DNA from: Actinomycetota bacterium
GTDB lineage: Bacteria > Actinomycetota > Actinomycetes > S36-B12 > UBA5976
NCBI GenBank assembly: GCA_009918865.1
Contig: RGCY01000065.1
Location: 1 to 6,660, forward strand
Reading direction: 5' to 3'
DNA: 6,660 nucleotides
The notes under the pieces: generated by a model
What the model saw: the letters and a program-made list of their open reading frames with translations, nothing else
What the model was told of the DNA's origin: nothing
The model's database searches: none
Shown: piece after piece, positions 5,896 to 6,660 of the stretch
Layout of the letters: every line of letters starts with the position of its first letter
How positions within the stretch are numbered: the stretch's first letter is position 1
Made by a program: the position numbers and the translations under genes

Positions 5896-6618
5896 ATGGA
5901 CAACACTCTTGCTCGCAGACTCGTCGCCGAGTTCATCGGCACGGCTCTGCTGCTCGTCGCGGTTATCGGCTCGGGACGCATCGTCACCGGCATCATCCGC
6001 CTCAACTCAATCAAGACATCAACGACTGACTTCAAGAGCATCGGTCTGCTGCAGTACGCGGATCGCTTCGGTGGCGCATTCACCGTGGGTCTGGTCTTGG
6101 CAGTGATGGTCGTGGTGTTCGGCGCCGTCTCGGGTGGGCACTTCAACCCGGCGGTCTCGCTCTGCGCATTCCTGTTCAAGGGCCTCAGCGCCACTGAGTT
6201 CCTCGGATACTTCGTGGCACAGGTTCTCGGAGGCATTTTCGGCGCGTTCCTGGCCGTGTACGCCGCAACCGGTTCCGCGCCGAGCAATTTTGGTTCCAAG
6301 GGCACCATCAGTGCCTGGCTCTACGTTTCTGAATTCGTCGCGACATTCGTGCTGGTGATGGTTGTTCACGCAAGCATCCGCGCGGGTCGCGCCGCGTTCG
6401 TTCCGCTCGCCCTCGGTGGTTGGGTGACTGTGCTCGCGGTGTTCCCGCAGGGTCTCGGAAACCCGGCAGTTGCTTTCGGCAGCATCTTCTCCGGCAAGGT
6501 CGGACCGAGCTTCGTCGGCGCACTGGTGCTCGTGGCTGTCCAGCTGGTCGCTGGTGTCGCCGCGTGGGCTGTCACCAAGTTCATGTACCCACAGGACGCT
6601 TCGGCCCGGGCGTACTGA
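5896..6618 (+). CDS. MIP-family aquaporin with NPA/NPAV boxes
   Basis: 240 aa from ATG 5896, about six hydrophobic transmembrane segments in the MIP order, ending in a short cytoplasmic tail. First half-helix box 'SGGHFNPAVSL' has N84-P85-A86. The second box is 'GLGNPAVAFG' with N189-P190-A191 followed by V192. In classical aquaporins and GlpF an Arg follows this NPA and forms the aromatic/Arg selectivity filter; here it is Val, so the pore entrance probably differs. Uncharged-solute or metalloid permeation, as for some actinobacterial Arg-less MIPs, is possible; substrate unknown. A GTG at 5878 could add 6 residues and overlap the asparaginase gene; ATG 5896 puts the start 5 bases after that stop, but no ideal Shine-Dalgarno fits either (GGAAA at 5880-5884 is the best). 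Codons are strongly biased to C/G endings, unlike the genes before it, which suggests high expression or a different origin. Confidence 0.88.
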   Translation: MDNTLARRLVAEFIGTALLLVAVIGSGRIVTGIIRLNSIKTSTTDFKSIGLLQYADRFGGAFTVGLVLAVMVVVFGAVSGGHFNPAVSLCAFLFKGLSATEFLGYFVAQVLGGIFGAFLAVYAATGSAPSNFGSKGTISAWLYVSEFVATFVLVMVVHASIRAGRAAFVPLALGGWVTVLAVFPQGLGNPAVAFGSIFSGKVGPSFVGALVLVAVQLVAGVAAWAVTKFMYPQDASARAY

Positions 6619-6660
6619 GGACATCCCTTCCCTATCGTTGAGGGTCGCGACCGCAAGGTC
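6619..6660. other. downstream region of aquaporin, truncated by window edge
   Basis: No gene is recognisable in the last 42 bases. There is a perfect 10-base palindrome GGTCGCGACC (6643-6652) and an overlapping GACC-GCAA-GGTC (6649-6660), a 4-bp stem with a GNRA-type loop that could extend beyond the edge. Either might be part of a terminator, but the sequence stops before this can be judged. Confidence 0.3.

Noticed and set aside
6019..6624. 201-codon minus-strand open frame across the aquaporin gene
   Set aside because: Antisense shadow of the high-GC3 aquaporin; its composition is rich in Glu, Arg and His with no recognisable domain, while the plus strand has clear MIP signatures.

Overview
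The window reads as a chromosomal segment of an actinobacterium (Actinomycetota). Three independent markers agree: a mycothiol synthase (mshD), a GlnR-type orphan response regulator placed directly before mshD, and an RsiG-type anti-sigma factor with c-di-GMP-binding signatures. Base composition is moderately GC-rich and GTG starts are used. I would not name a genus. There is no sign of a phage, transposon, CRISPR array, tRNA or rRNA. The window is densely coding, with no gene-free stretch above 300 bases.

Layout. Left arm, minus strand, transcribed toward position 1: glnR (2133-1435), mshD (1432-494) and a lipoprotein cut by the window edge (473 to <1). The first two are 2 bases apart and the last two 20 bases apart. 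A divergent promoter region at about 2134-2242 separates this arm from a plus-strand run: a nitrobindin/FABP-like beta-barrel protein (2243-2812), a Nur-like Fur-family regulator (2809-3240), a YgfZ-type folate-binding Fe-S protein (3242-4294), a 64-base gap with an inverted repeat, rsiG (4359-4904), an L-asparaginase II family enzyme (4901-5890) and an aquaporin (5896-6618). Neighbouring genes overlap by 4 bases at two junctions (GTGA, ATGA) and are 1 base apart at a third, so translational coupling is likely.

How the genes fit together. The left arm couples nitrogen control (GlnR) to the last step of mycothiol synthesis. The FABP-nur-ygfZ group has a metal and redox theme: haem/NO chemistry, nickel sensing and Fe-S cluster maintenance. 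The rsiG-asparaginase pair joins a c-di-GMP-controlled anti-sigma factor to an ammonia-releasing enzyme; I see no proven functional link beyond co-transcription.

Most interesting points: both halves of RsiG carry the E-x3-S-x2-R-x3-Q-x3-D c-di-GMP signature, one with His replacing Gln; the aquaporin has Val where the second NPA box normally continues with the selectivity-filter Arg, and its codon usage differs from its neighbours; several gene starts lack a Shine-Dalgarno sequence but have a -10-like hexamer exactly 6 bases upstream, as leaderless mRNAs do; and a 9-bp inverted repeat before rsiG has a competing 7-bp pairing. All assignments come from reading the sequence and recalled family signatures; no database search was run.
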